19,538 bases of DNA, taken from CAZNYN01 sp964577295. Its GTDB lineage: Bacteria > Synergistota > Synergistia > Synergistales > Synergistaceae. The stretch's first letter is position 1, and each line of letters starts with the position of its first letter. A program made the translations under genes and the position numbers. This document shows, piece after piece, positions 1 through 7,759 of this stretch. Under the pieces are notes generated by a model, which worked only from the letters and a program-made list of their open reading frames with translations, had not been told where the DNA came from and ran no database searches. The stretch is from assembly GCA_964577295.1 (NCBI GenBank), contig CAZNYN010000038.1, positions 1 through 19,538 on the forward strand. Reading direction: 5' to 3'.

Positions 1-23
1 AGTTCAGTTAAAACATCAGAAAA

Positions 24-51
24 GAGGCGGGGATTCCCTGCCTCTTTTTTT
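24..51 (+). terminator. Intrinsic terminator of an upstream gene
   Basis: A 9-bp stem (24-32 with 36-44, one G-T pair) closes a 3-base ATT loop and is followed directly by seven T residues (45-51). This is a classic rho-independent terminator for a plus-strand gene lying before the window. Confidence 0.85.
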
Positions 52-79
52 GACATTATCACATAGTAGAGGATATTAT
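50..79 (+). promoter_or_regulatory. Sigma-70-type promoter for the yhaM-rluA operon
   Basis: TTGACA (50-55) and TATTAT (74-79) are separated by 18 bases, close to consensus. Transcription would start near base 86, about 75 bases before the ATG at 161. The -35 box overlaps the end of the upstream terminator's T-run, so the two transcription units abut tightly. Confidence 0.7.
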
Positions 80-160
80 AGGGGCATGATTATAATGTGC
101 CGTGATTATGGCTTTATGATTTTCAGTACAATGTGATTGCAGCGGAAGGAAGATTTTATT

Positions 161-1180
161 ATGGCAGGAACACAGCTTCAGAATATACAGGAATTGAAGA
201 AGCTCCCGGCAGGGAGTATGTTTAAGGCGATATTTGTCGTTACTTCGATATTTCAGAAGACGGACAAAAACGGCAAGCCCTATTATGAGATTTCGGTTTC
301 GGACTCTACAGGGACTATAGATGCGAAAATTTGGTCTGATGCGGCATGGTTTGACCGTTCTGATTCCGAGCTTGACCCTACAGCTCCGGCGAAGAAGCTT
401 TCGGAGGAGAGGATTAAGGGACTTGCGGGAAATACTATGGGTGTTGACGGCAAGACGGCAGAGTACAGAGGTCAGGTGCAGTTTAATTTTAATAAGCTGA
501 CACTGCTTAATCAGGAGAGGTTTCCCGCCGCTCAGTACCTTCCCCGTTCTCCGATTCCTATAGATAAGCTGACGGCGAGATATGAAGCTCTTGTCCGCGG
601 ATGCCGTCCCGAGATTGCGGGCTTTTTGAATGGCGTTTTCAGCGGCGATATGTGGCGCAAGTTCCGCGACTGGCCCGCTGCTGTGAGCCACCACCACGCT
701 TATGCCAACGGTCTTTTGGAGCATACTCTCTCTGTCGCTGACTGCGCTAAGTCTATGGCTCTGTCTATGAGAGACTCCGGCTACGATATCGATGTTGATG
801 TGGCTGTTGCCGGAGCTTTGCTGCACGATATAGGCAAGATTGATTCTTACTGCATGACATCTATCCCGGAAATGACGATAGAGGGCGCGGTGCTTGACCA
901 TGTAGCTCAGGGATATCTTAAATTTATGGAGCTGGCGGAGAGAGCGGGACTTGATTCAAAGCTCAAGCTGCACTTGGCTCACATTCTTCTCAGCCACCAC
1001 GGTCAGAGGGAGTTTGGTTCTCCCGTCGTTCCCGCGACGCCCGAAGCTATGATTGTCTCGGCCGCAGACGAACTGGATTTCCGCATGTTCTGTTGGAATG
1101 ACAGTGTGAAGGATTTGTCCGACGACCAGCCGATATCTCAGTGGCACAACGGGACGGGCCGCCGTTTCTGGAATCGCTAG
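161..1180 (+). CDS. yhaM: YhaM-like OB-fold/HD-domain 3'-5' exoribonuclease
   Basis: A 339-residue cytoplasmic protein. An N-terminal OB-fold nucleic-acid-binding region (about residues 15-105, with the typical KNGKPYYEISVSDSTG strand) is followed by an HD domain with conserved histidines (HHAYANGLLEHT) and the metal-binding pair LLHDIGK (His222-Asp223). This architecture matches YhaM/CBF1-type 3'-5' exoribonucleases, which act in RNA (and possibly DNA) turnover; activity is inferred from the family. The ATG at 161 is chosen over an upstream in-frame TTG at 137 because GGAAGGA lies 10 bases before it. It is the first gene of an operon: the pseudouridine synthase starts 13 bases after the stop. 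Confidence 0.85.
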   Translation: MAGTQLQNIQELKKLPAGSMFKAIFVVTSIFQKTDKNGKPYYEISVSDSTGTIDAKIWSDAAWFDRSDSELDPTAPAKKLSEERIKGLAGNTMGVDGKTAEYRGQVQFNFNKLTLLNQERFPAAQYLPRSPIPIDKLTARYEALVRGCRPEIAGFLNGVFSGDMWRKFRDWPAAVSHHHAYANGLLEHTLSVADCAKSMALSMRDSGYDIDVDVAVAGALLHDIGKIDSYCMTSIPEMTIEGAVLDHVAQGYLKFMELAERAGLDSKLKLHLAHILLSHHGQREFGSPVVPATPEAMIVSAADELDFRMFCWNDSVKDLSDDQPISQWHNGTGRRFWNR

Positions 1181-1193
1181 GAAGGCATCTGAC

Positions 1194-2099
1194 GTGCCGA
1201 AGGAATTTTATATAACAAAAGATCAGGAGGGGCGCAGAGTCGACAGGCTTTTGCGTACTATGTGGCCGCAGGTTCCCTTGGGAGCTATTATGAAAGCTCT
1301 GCGCAAAGGTGAAGTTCGGCTGGATGCGAAGAAGGTTTCCGCCGACACGAGGCTTGAGGAGGGGCAGTTCCTCCAAGTTCCGTGGAGCGACGACGCGCCT
1401 TTGGGAGCGATGGCTCAAAATTCCGCTTCTTCCGCAAAGTATCCTCCTCTTGAGACTTTGTATAAAGACGATTATCTCTGGATAGTGAATAAGCCGGCGG
1501 GACTGCTGACTCAGCCCGACACAAAGGGCGGAGATTCCCTTATTACGCGCGCTCTGGCGGAGCTTGAGTGGACGAGGCTTGACTTTCATCCCTCCACCGT
1601 TCAGAGGCTTGACCGCAACACATCGGGAGTCGTGATAATAGCGCTGTGCGGCGAGTCTCAGAGAACTTTGTCCGAATTTATCAGAGAGAGAAAGATAAAA
1701 AAAATCTACAGAGCAGTGGTATCAGGCGAGACGGAGGAGAGGGGAGAGATAAACCTTCCTCTGCTTAAAGATTCGGAGAGCAACACGGTTAAAGTCGATG
1801 CGAAAGGACAGAATGCCTTGACCCGCTACAGGCGGCTCTCTTTGGGAAAGTTCGGAAGCACTGTGGAAGTCGAACTTGTCACAGGGCGTCCGCATCAGGC
1901 GCGAGTGCATCTGTCGGCGATAGGACATCCTATCCTGGGTGACTGCAAGTACGGAAGCGGCAAGGGGGCAAAACGGCCTCTGCTGCACGCTTTTTCCGTC
2001 TCTTTTCCTAACGATTCCGCTCTTCCGGAATCGCTGCGCGGCTTGACAGTATCTGCTCCCATGCCCGATGATATGAAGAATTTCTTTTCCGCCGTATAA
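1194..2099 (+). CDS. RluA-family RNA pseudouridine synthase
   Basis: A 301-residue protein that isomerises selected uridines in rRNA or tRNA. The N-terminus has an S4-like RNA-binding segment (about residues 14-62), followed by the RluA catalytic domain with motif QRLDRNTSG. Asp140 is the expected catalytic aspartate; GRPHQARVH near residue 230 is the usual RxHQxRxH block. The start is GTG, with AGGAAGG overlapping the upstream stop codon and 8 bases from the start, so translational coupling to the upstream nuclease gene is likely. RluC, RluD or another RluA subtype cannot be decided from the sequence alone. Confidence 0.9.
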   Translation: MPKEFYITKDQEGRRVDRLLRTMWPQVPLGAIMKALRKGEVRLDAKKVSADTRLEEGQFLQVPWSDDAPLGAMAQNSASSAKYPPLETLYKDDYLWIVNKPAGLLTQPDTKGGDSLITRALAELEWTRLDFHPSTVQRLDRNTSGVVIIALCGESQRTLSEFIRERKIKKIYRAVVSGETEERGEINLPLLKDSESNTVKVDAKGQNALTRYRRLSLGKFGSTVEVELVTGRPHQARVHLSAIGHPILGDCKYGSGKGAKRPLLHAFSVSFPNDSALPESLRGLTVSAPMPDDMKNFFSAV

Positions 2100-2114
2100 C
2101 GAATAAGACATTAT

Positions 2115-2147
2115 AAAAGCGGCACGCCGTTACAGCGTGCCGCTTTT
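2115..2147. terminator. Bidirectional terminator between rluA-type gene and buk
   Basis: A perfect 13-bp stem, 2115-2127 with 2135-2147, beginning AAAA and ending TTTT, with a 7-base loop. It sits between the convergent stops at 2099 and 2162 and gives a U-run in both directions, so it can end both transcripts. Confidence 0.85.
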
Positions 2148-2161
2148 GCATATCAAATCAT

Positions 2162-3238
2162 TTATTTGGGCGTGTAGTGAAAGGTCTGAGCTTTTTCTTC
2201 TCCGCAGAGAATCCTGTAAGCACCGAAGGCCAAAGACTCCATCTCATTTTCCCCCGGGTAGAGGCGCATGGGAGCGATAAAGGCGGTGCGGTCGGCAACC
2301 TGCTCCGTAACCATCTTTGAGTACGCAAGCCCGCCCGTCAGAGCTATACAGTCAACCTTGCCGCTGACCACTGTGGCTAAAGTTGCAATAGATTTTGCAA
2401 TTTGGTAGGCCATAGCGTCGTAGACGAGCTTTGCATTTTCGTCTCCTTCCGCTATCATCTTTTCGACCTCGCGGGCATCGCTTGTGCCGAAATAGCTGAA
2501 AAGCCCGCTGTCTCCCCTTATGACTCTCAGCTTAGCCTTCATGCTCTCTCTCTTGCTCATGTATTTAATGAGCTGAACAAGCTGCTGTCCTCCAGAGCGT
2601 TCCGGAGAGAATGGGCCTTCGTCATCTCCGACAACATCTATGACACGCCCGTTCTTATGCAGTGTCATGGAAATGCCTCCGCCTAAGTGAGCTATGATGA
2701 AGGTGCACTCATTGTATTTTTTGCCAAGATCCTCCGCGGCTTTGTGAGCCGTAGCTCTCATGTTCAGAGCGTGAGTGACCGAGACTCTCGGCATTTCCTT
2801 TATGCCGCTTATGCGCGCTATAGGCTCAAGCTCATCTGTGGAAATGCCGTCATAGATATATGCGTGCGGTATGGGGAGCATCTTGCTGAGTTCGTAAGCT
2901 ATGCAGGCTGCGACATTGGAAGCGTGCTCCTCTTCGCAGACATTGAGCAGATAGTCCACCATCTCATAATTTATCTCATATCCTCCCGAGTGTATGGGAG
3001 AGAGAATTCCTCCTCGCGCTACAATGGCGTCAAAAGGTGCGAAGTCCTTGGCGTCCGACATGGCGAACTCTTCCGCAATCTGTTGTCTCATCGGCAGCTG
3101 GTCGGACATGTATGGATATTTTTCGAGAAACTGTTTTGTGTGAATGTATTCTTTTTGAAGAACTTTCTCTCTGTCTTTATATACCGCCATCTTTGTAGAT
3201 GTGGAACCGGTGTTGAGCACAAGTATAGAGTAAGCCAT
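2162..3238 (-). CDS. buk: Butyrate kinase
   Basis: A 358-residue member of the ASKHA acetate/butyrate kinase family, converting butyryl-phosphate and ADP to butyrate and ATP (branched-chain acyl phosphates are often accepted). Visible motifs are N-terminal VLNTGSTSTK (7-16), HLGGGIS (184-190), SPERSGG (211-217) and TGGLAYS (301-307). Length is normal for Buk and too short for acetate kinase. A GAGG sequence lies 8 bases before the ATG. The partner phosphotransbutyrylase is in the same window but 4.6 kb away (7796-8716) and separately transcribed, unlike the ptb-buk operons of Clostridium. Confidence 0.93.
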   Translation of the reverse strand: MAYSILVLNTGSTSTKMAVYKDREKVLQKEYIHTKQFLEKYPYMSDQLPMRQQIAEEFAMSDAKDFAPFDAIVARGGILSPIHSGGYEINYEMVDYLLNVCEEEHASNVAACIAYELSKMLPIPHAYIYDGISTDELEPIARISGIKEMPRVSVTHALNMRATAHKAAEDLGKKYNECTFIIAHLGGGISMTLHKNGRVIDVVGDDEGPFSPERSGGQQLVQLIKYMSKRESMKAKLRVIRGDSGLFSYFGTSDAREVEKMIAEGDENAKLVYDAMAYQIAKSIATLATVVSGKVDCIALTGGLAYSKMVTEQVADRTAFIAPMRLYPGENEMESLAFGAYRILCGEEKAQTFHYTPK

Positions 3239-3295
3239 CGTAGTTCGCCTCTTTTCCTAAAATGCGGGTGTTATGCAAAGTACACTCGCGTATAT

Positions 3296-3323
3296 AGCAT
3301 AAATATTATTACGCAAAATTCAA
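3296..3323 (-). promoter_or_regulatory. Possible buk promoter
   Basis: On the minus strand TTGAAT (3318-3323) and TATGCT (3296-3301) are 16 bases apart, about 60 bases before the buk start. Both boxes are imperfect; the surrounding sequence is AT-rich and offers alternatives. Confidence 0.35.
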
Positions 3324-3402
3324 AAAGAGCATATTGTCAGTTCCACTTGTTTTTTACGGTGCATCGAAGTTGCAAATATGAGTTTTGTTGTTAAGAATCT
3401 CC

Positions 3403-3431
3403 TGTACATTTTTTCCCTGCAGAGATATAAT
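3403..3431 (+). promoter_or_regulatory. Probable promoter of the hydrogenase-regulator leader
   Basis: TGTACA (3403-3408) and a perfect TATAAT (3426-3431) are 17 bases apart. Transcription would start near 3438, giving a 5' leader of almost 200 bases before the coding sequence at 3635. A second TATAAT at 3444-3449 lacks a good -35 box. Confidence 0.5.
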
Positions 3432-3437
3432 GAGTTC

Positions 3438-3634
3438 GCAATTTATAATGATTTCATAATCTTCCCTATCGGTCTATCCGATACGGCAGATTTTTGAAGT
3501 TTAACGCACCGAATATCTATCCGTATACGTGGAAATGTTCCATGTCCGGGGAGGGGATATCTGCAAGGTACGACTTGTATTTATCAAAAACCTTCCGTTT
3601 GAGCGGGAGGTTTTTTTGTTAGGGAGGCATATTT
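3438..3634 (+). ncRNA. Structured 5' leader, candidate riboswitch or attenuator
   Basis: The interval before the hydrogenase regulator holds several pairable elements: a 6-bp hairpin (3467-3472 with 3478-3483), a long-range helix GCAGAT (3486-3491) with ATCTGC (3559-3564), an inner helix ATCC (3519-3522) with GGAT (3555-3558), and a 7-bp hairpin with an ATG loop (3528-3544). These are followed by an intrinsic terminator (3586-3617). GGGAGG (3549-3554) can pair with CCTTCC (3591-3596), the 5' arm of the terminator, which gives a plausible antiterminator. I do not recognise a known riboswitch class, and the pairings are by eye, not by folding software. Confidence 0.45.
3586..3617 (+). terminator. 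Leader terminator just before the hydrogenase regulator
   Basis: A 12-bp stem (3586-3597 with 3604-3615, one G-T pair) with a 6-base loop; its 3' arm runs into seven T residues (3611-3617). It ends 17 bases before the ATG at 3635 and only 3 bases before its ribosome-binding site. It therefore most likely acts as a conditional terminator for this gene, as no upstream plus-strand gene needs ending here. Confidence 0.75.
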
Positions 3635-3883
3635 ATGGAAGAGAGCAGAATAGGGGTTGCCGCGATTATAGTGGAGGATGTCGCTTCTTCGCGGGAGGTC
3701 AACGAGGTTCTTCATAAGTTCGGCAAGCTTATTGTCGGCAGAATGGGGATTCCTTACAGAGAACGCGGTGTGAATGTTATCTCTGTCATTCTCGACGGCA
3801 GTGCCGATGAGATCAGCGCTCTTACGGGACAGCTCGGGAAAATTTCGTTTGTGACGGTTAAAGCCGCAATGTCCAAGAAGTAG
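3635..3883 (+). CDS. TM1266-type iron-only hydrogenase system regulator
   Basis: An 82-residue protein matching the small ACT/NikR-C-like family called 'putative iron-only hydrogenase system regulator' (TM1266 type). Recognisable features are the N-terminal GVAAIIVEDVASSREVNEVL helix-strand unit, the central IVGRMGIPYRERGVNVISVI and the terminal FVTVKAAMSKK. Family members co-occur with [FeFe]-hydrogenase maturation genes; their biochemical role is not established. AGGGAGG lies 7 bases before the ATG. It starts an apparent operon: 33 bases separate it from the solute-binding protein, and hydF follows. The attenuator-like leader in front suggests it is regulated at the RNA level. Confidence 0.85.
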   Translation: MEESRIGVAAIIVEDVASSREVNEVLHKFGKLIVGRMGIPYRERGVNVISVILDGSADEISALTGQLGKISFVTVKAAMSKK

Positions 3884-3916
3884 TTTTTATTTTTAAAATA
3901 AAAAGGAGAGTTTTTT

Positions 3917-4846
3917 ATGAAAAAGAAAATATTCGCATCGCTTGTCTTGGCGTTTCTTATGAGCGCGGCAGGAGCTTTCGCTTCGGAAATGCCGGCAAAG
4001 CTCGGCATCACTTATGTCAAAGCGCCTCTTAACGTGCCTTCGATAGTTGAGAAGTACAATAAAGTTTTTGAGGGAGCTTTCCCCGGAGTGGAGCTTTCTT
4101 TCCCGGAGCTGACGGAGGGACCCAAGCAGACTGCGGCTCTTGCCGCGGATGAGATTGGCATAGCTAGCTGCCTCGGTTCCACTTCCGCCATTCTTGCCGC
4201 ATCCGAAGGACTTGACCTTAAAATAGTGGGGATATATTCGCGCGCGCCAAAGGCTTTTATGATAGTGGTAAAGAATCCCGCAATAAAGAGTATGAAGGAT
4301 CTTAGGGGCAAGCGCGTCGCAGGGCCTAAGGGGACAATACTGCACCAGCTTCTTGCCGCGGCTCTTGCGAAAGAGGGCATGACAATGAAGGATGTAGAGT
4401 TTGTACACATGGACTTGGCATCGGGCGCAAACGCTCTTGCAAACGGCGGAGTGGAAGCGGCTCTTCTTGCGGGCCCGGCAGCATACAAAGCTCTCTCGGG
4501 CGGATCTAGGATGCTCAAAAACGGAGAAGGTCTGGTCGATGCCACAATAGTTATCGCGACAACGGAGAGTTATATGAAAAAATATCCCAATGTGATATCG
4601 ACATTCATGGATTCGCACAAAAAGACTATTGCGTGGATAGCAAAGAATGAGAAGAAGGCTAAGGAGATGACCCAGGCCGAGACGGGACTTCCCTCAGACG
4701 GAGTGGCGATGATGTTCCCGTGGTATGATTTCTCGCCAGAAATTCGCAAAAGCGACATAGCGGAACTCGCGCGCACTCAGAAGTTTATGATGGAAAACGG
4801 CCTCCAGCGCAAGGAAATTGACATTAACTCAATTATCAAAAAGTAG
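3917..4846 (+). CDS. Orphan ABC-type periplasmic solute-binding protein (SsuA/NMT1-like)
   Basis: A 309-residue exported protein. A Sec signal peptide (MKKK, then a hydrophobic core) is probably cut after AFA at residue 22. The rest is a type-2 periplasmic binding fold of the nitrate/sulfonate/thiamine-precursor (NMT1/SsuA) kind, with IKSMKDLRGKRVAGPKGT near residues 115-135 as the typical hinge-proximal block. The ligand cannot be read from the sequence. No permease or ATPase gene is adjacent. It lies between a hydrogenase regulator and hydF, with GGAG 8 bases before its ATG, so it may be co-transcribed with the regulator. A distant ABC partner or a sensing role are both possible. Confidence 0.8.
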   Translation: MKKKIFASLVLAFLMSAAGAFASEMPAKLGITYVKAPLNVPSIVEKYNKVFEGAFPGVELSFPELTEGPKQTAALAADEIGIASCLGSTSAILAASEGLDLKIVGIYSRAPKAFMIVVKNPAIKSMKDLRGKRVAGPKGTILHQLLAAALAKEGMTMKDVEFVHMDLASGANALANGGVEAALLAGPAAYKALSGGSRMLKNGEGLVDATIVIATTESYMKKYPNVISTFMDSHKKTIAWIAKNEKKAKEMTQAETGLPSDGVAMMFPWYDFSPEIRKSDIAELARTQKFMMENGLQRKEIDINSIIKK

Positions 4847-4854
4847 ACTGTATT

Positions 4855-4891
4855 CCCCTTGGGCGCGCTCTAATACGCCCGAGGGGTTTTT
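4855..4891 (+). terminator. Terminator between the solute-binding protein gene and hydF
   Basis: An 11-bp GC-rich stem (4855-4865 with 4876-4886, one G-T pair), a 10-base loop and five T residues (4887-4891). It begins 8 bases after the stop codon at 4846 and ends 26 bases before the hydF ATG. Confidence 0.85.
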
Positions 4892-4917
4892 ATATTCATT
4901 TTATGAGGGGTGATAGT

Positions 4918-6144
4918 ATGGATTTGCAGGAAACACCGCGCTCGGGCAGGCTTCATATAGGATTTTACGGAAGAAGAAACGCAGGTAAGTCCAGCCTTAT
5001 AAATCTTGTCACGGGGCAGGAGACGGCTCTTGTCTCGGAATATGCCGGCACTACAACAGATCCTGTTATAAAGAGCATGGAGCTTCTTCCTCTGGGGCCT
5101 GTTGCCGTTATCGACACGGCGGGGCTCGACGATGCGGGTGAGCTTGGAGAGCTTCGCATAGCAAGGTCGCGCGAGATGATGGACAGGACGGATTTGGCTC
5201 TGCTTGTTATCCCTGCCGATACGGCATCGGATATATCTCTTGAGAGGCAGTGGCTCAAGGAACTTGAATCACATAAGATACCGGTAGTCGGAGTGTTAAA
5301 CAGGATAGACAGAACTCCGTGCGGCTCTTTCGGATATTTAAAAGACAAACTGGAAGCATCTTTGGGAATAAAATTCGTGCCGGTATCTGCATTGGACAAA
5401 TCCTGCCGCCCCGACCTGCTCTCAGCGATAGTGAATGCCGCACCCACGGATTTTGAAGCTCCGACACTTGTGGGTGACATAATATTTCCGGGCGCAAAGG
5501 TTGTGCTGGTTGCTCCCCAGGATATACAGGCTCCGAAGGGACGCCTTATTCTGCCGCAGGTTCAGGTGATAAGGGATATCCTCGACAACAGAGGCCTCGC
5601 TCTCACAGTCACCACGGACATGCTTCCAATGATGCTGGAATCTCTGAATGGAAAGCCCGATCTTGTGATAACGGACTCTCAGGTATTTGGCAAGGTCAAT
5701 GCCATTCTTGACAGTGATGTTCCCCTGACGTCGTTCTCCATTATTATGGCGCGGAGCAAGGGAGACCTCAAGACATTCGCAGACGGCGCACATGCCATAG
5801 AGACTCTCAAAGAGAGCGATAAAGTGCTTGTGGCCGAAGCCTGCACCCATGCGCCTCTTACGGAGGATATCGGACGGGAGAAACTGCCGCGCTGGCTCAG
5901 AGAAAAGGTGGGGCAGGGACTCACCGTTGATATCGCGGCGGGGCTCGATTTCCCGAAGGATTTAAAGCAGTATGCTCTCATACTGCACTGCGGAGGCTGT
6001 ATGTTTACAAGAAAGCAGCTTATGTCGCGGCTCATAAAGGCTCAGGCGGAAGGTGTTCCGATAACGAACTACGGAATAGCCGCGGCTGCGATGAACGGTA
6101 TATTGGACAGGGTTACGGAGGTTTTTCCCGAGTTTAAGAAGTAA
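4918..6144 (+). CDS. hydF: [FeFe]-hydrogenase H-cluster maturation GTPase HydF
   Basis: A 408-residue scaffold/carrier that receives the 2Fe subcluster made by HydE and HydG and delivers it to apo-hydrogenase HydA. The N-terminal Ras-like GTPase domain shows the P-loop GRRNAGKSS (18-26), TTDP switch, DTAGLDD and NRID guanine-specificity motif. The C-terminal cluster domain shows Cys309-x-His311, then 45 residues, then His357-Cys358-x2-Cys361, the HydF CxHx(44-53)HCxxC signature. The ATG at 4918 is preferred over an in-frame ATG at 4903 because AGGGG lies 7 bases before it. A strong terminator precedes the gene, so its expression depends on read-through or an internal promoter. hydE, hydG and hydA are not in the window. 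Confidence 0.95.
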   Translation: MDLQETPRSGRLHIGFYGRRNAGKSSLINLVTGQETALVSEYAGTTTDPVIKSMELLPLGPVAVIDTAGLDDAGELGELRIARSREMMDRTDLALLVIPADTASDISLERQWLKELESHKIPVVGVLNRIDRTPCGSFGYLKDKLEASLGIKFVPVSALDKSCRPDLLSAIVNAAPTDFEAPTLVGDIIFPGAKVVLVAPQDIQAPKGRLILPQVQVIRDILDNRGLALTVTTDMLPMMLESLNGKPDLVITDSQVFGKVNAILDSDVPLTSFSIIMARSKGDLKTFADGAHAIETLKESDKVLVAEACTHAPLTEDIGREKLPRWLREKVGQGLTVDIAAGLDFPKDLKQYALILHCGGCMFTRKQLMSRLIKAQAEGVPITNYGIAAAAMNGILDRVTEVFPEFKK

Positions 6145-6217
6145 TCGGTGATAGATTGTTATGACCTGTTTATGGGCTTCTTTGTTAAAAGTTTTGCTGA
6201 TCTGTTTTTGAAAATTT

Positions 6218-6901
6218 TTACTTATCCAAAATAACGCCTGATTTTGGCAGGTGCTTCATCGGGTCGAGTGCCGCTCCTCTTGAGTTTCTTACTTCAAAGT
6301 GAAGGTGGTTTGCGGTAGCTCGTCCCGTTCTTCCGACTGTAGCTATTTTATCTCCCTGCTTCACGTTCTGTCCTACCTTTACTCCCATGGTACTGCAGTG
6401 GGAATAGAGCGTCCAGAGCTTGTCTCCGTGGTTTATGATGATGACTTTTCCATATCCGCTGAAGCCTCTGCCTCCGTTTGAAACGACTTCGACAATTCCT
6501 CCGAGAGCGGCATATATCGGCGTGCCCTTAGGAGCTAAGAGGTCGACGCCCTTGTGCCGCCGTCTGCCGTTGGAGCGGCTTCTGTTGAAAAGTCCGCCTA
6601 TCTTGCAGGATTTGAGAGGCCATGTCATACCTTTTATTATATCGGGAGCGCCTCCTACAATCATTTCCTCCTCGTCCTCCCACTCTATTCCGCCCGTTGT
6701 GGTCAGCTTGCGGAATGCTGTGTCGAGAGGTTCTTCCTGAAGTTCCTGATAGTCAATTACAGATGCGTGTGAGATGTATGGGAAAGATAGGAGCGCAAAC
6801 AAAAAGAGGCATCCCGCAATAGAAAACATCAGGGATGTGCCGATCATATTATGAACTTTATGTGTAATGACAGTGATATCATGGCTGTAAATGCCGGACA
6901 T
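6218..6901 (-). CDS. M23-family metallopeptidase, membrane anchored or secreted
   Basis: A 227-residue protein. An N-terminal hydrophobic segment (about residues 19-45) acts as signal peptide or anchor, followed by a charged linker and a LytM/peptidase M23 domain (about 95-215). Zinc-ligand motifs are HKGVD (His116, Asp120) and HLHFE (His199, His201), with His168 in YSHCS. All the metal and catalytic positions appear present, so it is probably an active peptidoglycan endopeptidase; a divisome-type activator role is less likely. The ATG at 6901 is chosen because GGAGG sits 6 bases before it; the reading frame extends 16 codons further upstream without a ribosome site. It lies 55 bases downstream of the hydrolase gene. 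Confidence 0.88.
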   Translation of the reverse strand: MSGIYSHDITVITHKVHNMIGTSLMFSIAGCLFLFALLSFPYISHASVIDYQELQEEPLDTAFRKLTTTGGIEWEDEEEMIVGGAPDIIKGMTWPLKSCKIGGLFNRSRSNGRRRHKGVDLLAPKGTPIYAALGGIVEVVSNGGRGFSGYGKVIIINHGDKLWTLYSHCSTMGVKVGQNVKQGDKIATVGRTGRATANHLHFEVRNSRGAALDPMKHLPKSGVILDK

Positions 6902-6956
6902 AAAAAACCTCCATAGCACGGGTACATTCGCTGGTGTACATTGTAACACAGAGCAA

Positions 6957-7748
6957 CTAGCGAATATTCAGCAAAAAGTCCAACATTTCATTCATTATGG
7001 ATGTGTCTGCCGCTCCGCCTCTGGTACGAAGCGAGTGATCCGCCTTTTCGATGGTGTGAAAAAATTTGTCGCTTTCCGGGATATTTATTTTCTTCAGAAG
7101 GTCGAGACAGCTTTCTTTGGAAAATATTTCATCTCGTTCTCCGCGGAAGGCAATAACTTTTCCTGCAGCAGTCCTGACAAGCATTTCGGGAGAAATTACG
7201 GATCGAAGGGTTGAGAGTATGGGCAGCTTCATCATATTTTCCTCAACCTGAGGATATGAGATAAGCCCCGTGCCGCTAAGAATGAGCCTGTCGAAGATGG
7301 GTGAAACTCCCTCGCGCACAATGCCTCCCGCCGCGGCGGAAAGCGCTATGATGCCTCCCAGTGAAAAGCCCCAAAGCCAGAGAGATTTATCCTTTGCTTC
7401 CTCTATGACTTTGCGCAGAGCCACAAAGACATCTTCCTGCTCCTGCGTGAATGTCTTTCCTCGGAAAGAGCCCTTTATCCAAGCTGTGATATTGTCTTTA
7501 AACTCCTGCCTGTCCCTTATTTTTCTGCTTGTTTCCACAAGCCACGGGGTGAGCCCGTTTTCGGCAAGGATTTCGGCAAGGTGGCGGAATTTGTTGTGGT
7601 AGGAAAGGTTTGCGCTGCTGTGAACTCCGTGGAGCAGTATGACATTTATGCCATTCGGATGTTTCGGCATGCAGCGACAGAGGTGAACCTCTCTGTCACC
7701 GTACGTTCCTTCGAGTATATAAAGTTCCGAATCCAAAACGTTATCCAT
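6957..7748 (-). CDS. Alpha/beta-hydrolase-fold protein
   Basis: A 263-residue cytoplasmic hydrolase. The oxyanion-hole motif LLHG (38-41), nucleophile elbow GFSLGG (127-132, Ser129), probable acid Asp206 (FRGERDE) and His238 (KADHS) give a complete Ser-Asp-His triad. Substrate is unknown; it is closest in style to serine aminopeptidase/lysophospholipase-like esterases. No signal peptide. The predicted ATG follows a strong terminator-like hairpin by about 11 bases and has only a poor AAGAAG ribosome site, so the start or the mode of expression is uncertain. A downstream in-frame ATG (residue 27) has no better site. Confidence 0.8.
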   Translation of the reverse strand: MDNVLDSELYILEGTYGDREVHLCRCMPKHPNGINVILLHGVHSSANLSYHNKFRHLAEILAENGLTPWLVETSRKIRDRQEFKDNITAWIKGSFRGKTFTQEQEDVFVALRKVIEEAKDKSLWLWGFSLGGIIALSAAAGGIVREGVSPIFDRLILSGTGLISYPQVEENMMKLPILSTLRSVISPEMLVRTAAGKVIAFRGERDEIFSKESCLDLLKKINIPESDKFFHTIEKADHSLRTRGGAADTSIMNEMLDFLLNIR

Positions 7749-7759
7749 CTTCTTAATTA

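Noticed and set aside
59..901. 280-codon minus-strand ORF opposite the YhaM-like gene
   Set aside because: Antisense to a well-supported HD/OB-fold protein; its translation is rich in Arg, His, Ser and Cys with no recognisable domain.
2687..3394. 235-codon plus-strand ORF over buk
   Set aside because: Antisense shadow of butyrate kinase with no family resemblance; it runs on into the intergenic AT-rich region.
3473..3523. Repeated TCTATCCG octamer (3473-3480 and 3516-3523) as a possible repeat array
   Set aside because: Only two copies, both within the structured leader; treated as part of its folding, not as a CRISPR or repeat family.
3529..3717. 62-codon plus-strand ORF across the leader and the regulator start
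   Set aside because: It overlaps the terminator and the true regulator in another frame; better explained as untranslated leader.
3893..4618. Minus-strand ORFs opposite the solute-binding protein
   Set aside because: Two overlapping antisense frames (also 4012-4545) without motifs; the plus-strand gene has a signal peptide, ribosome site and family match.
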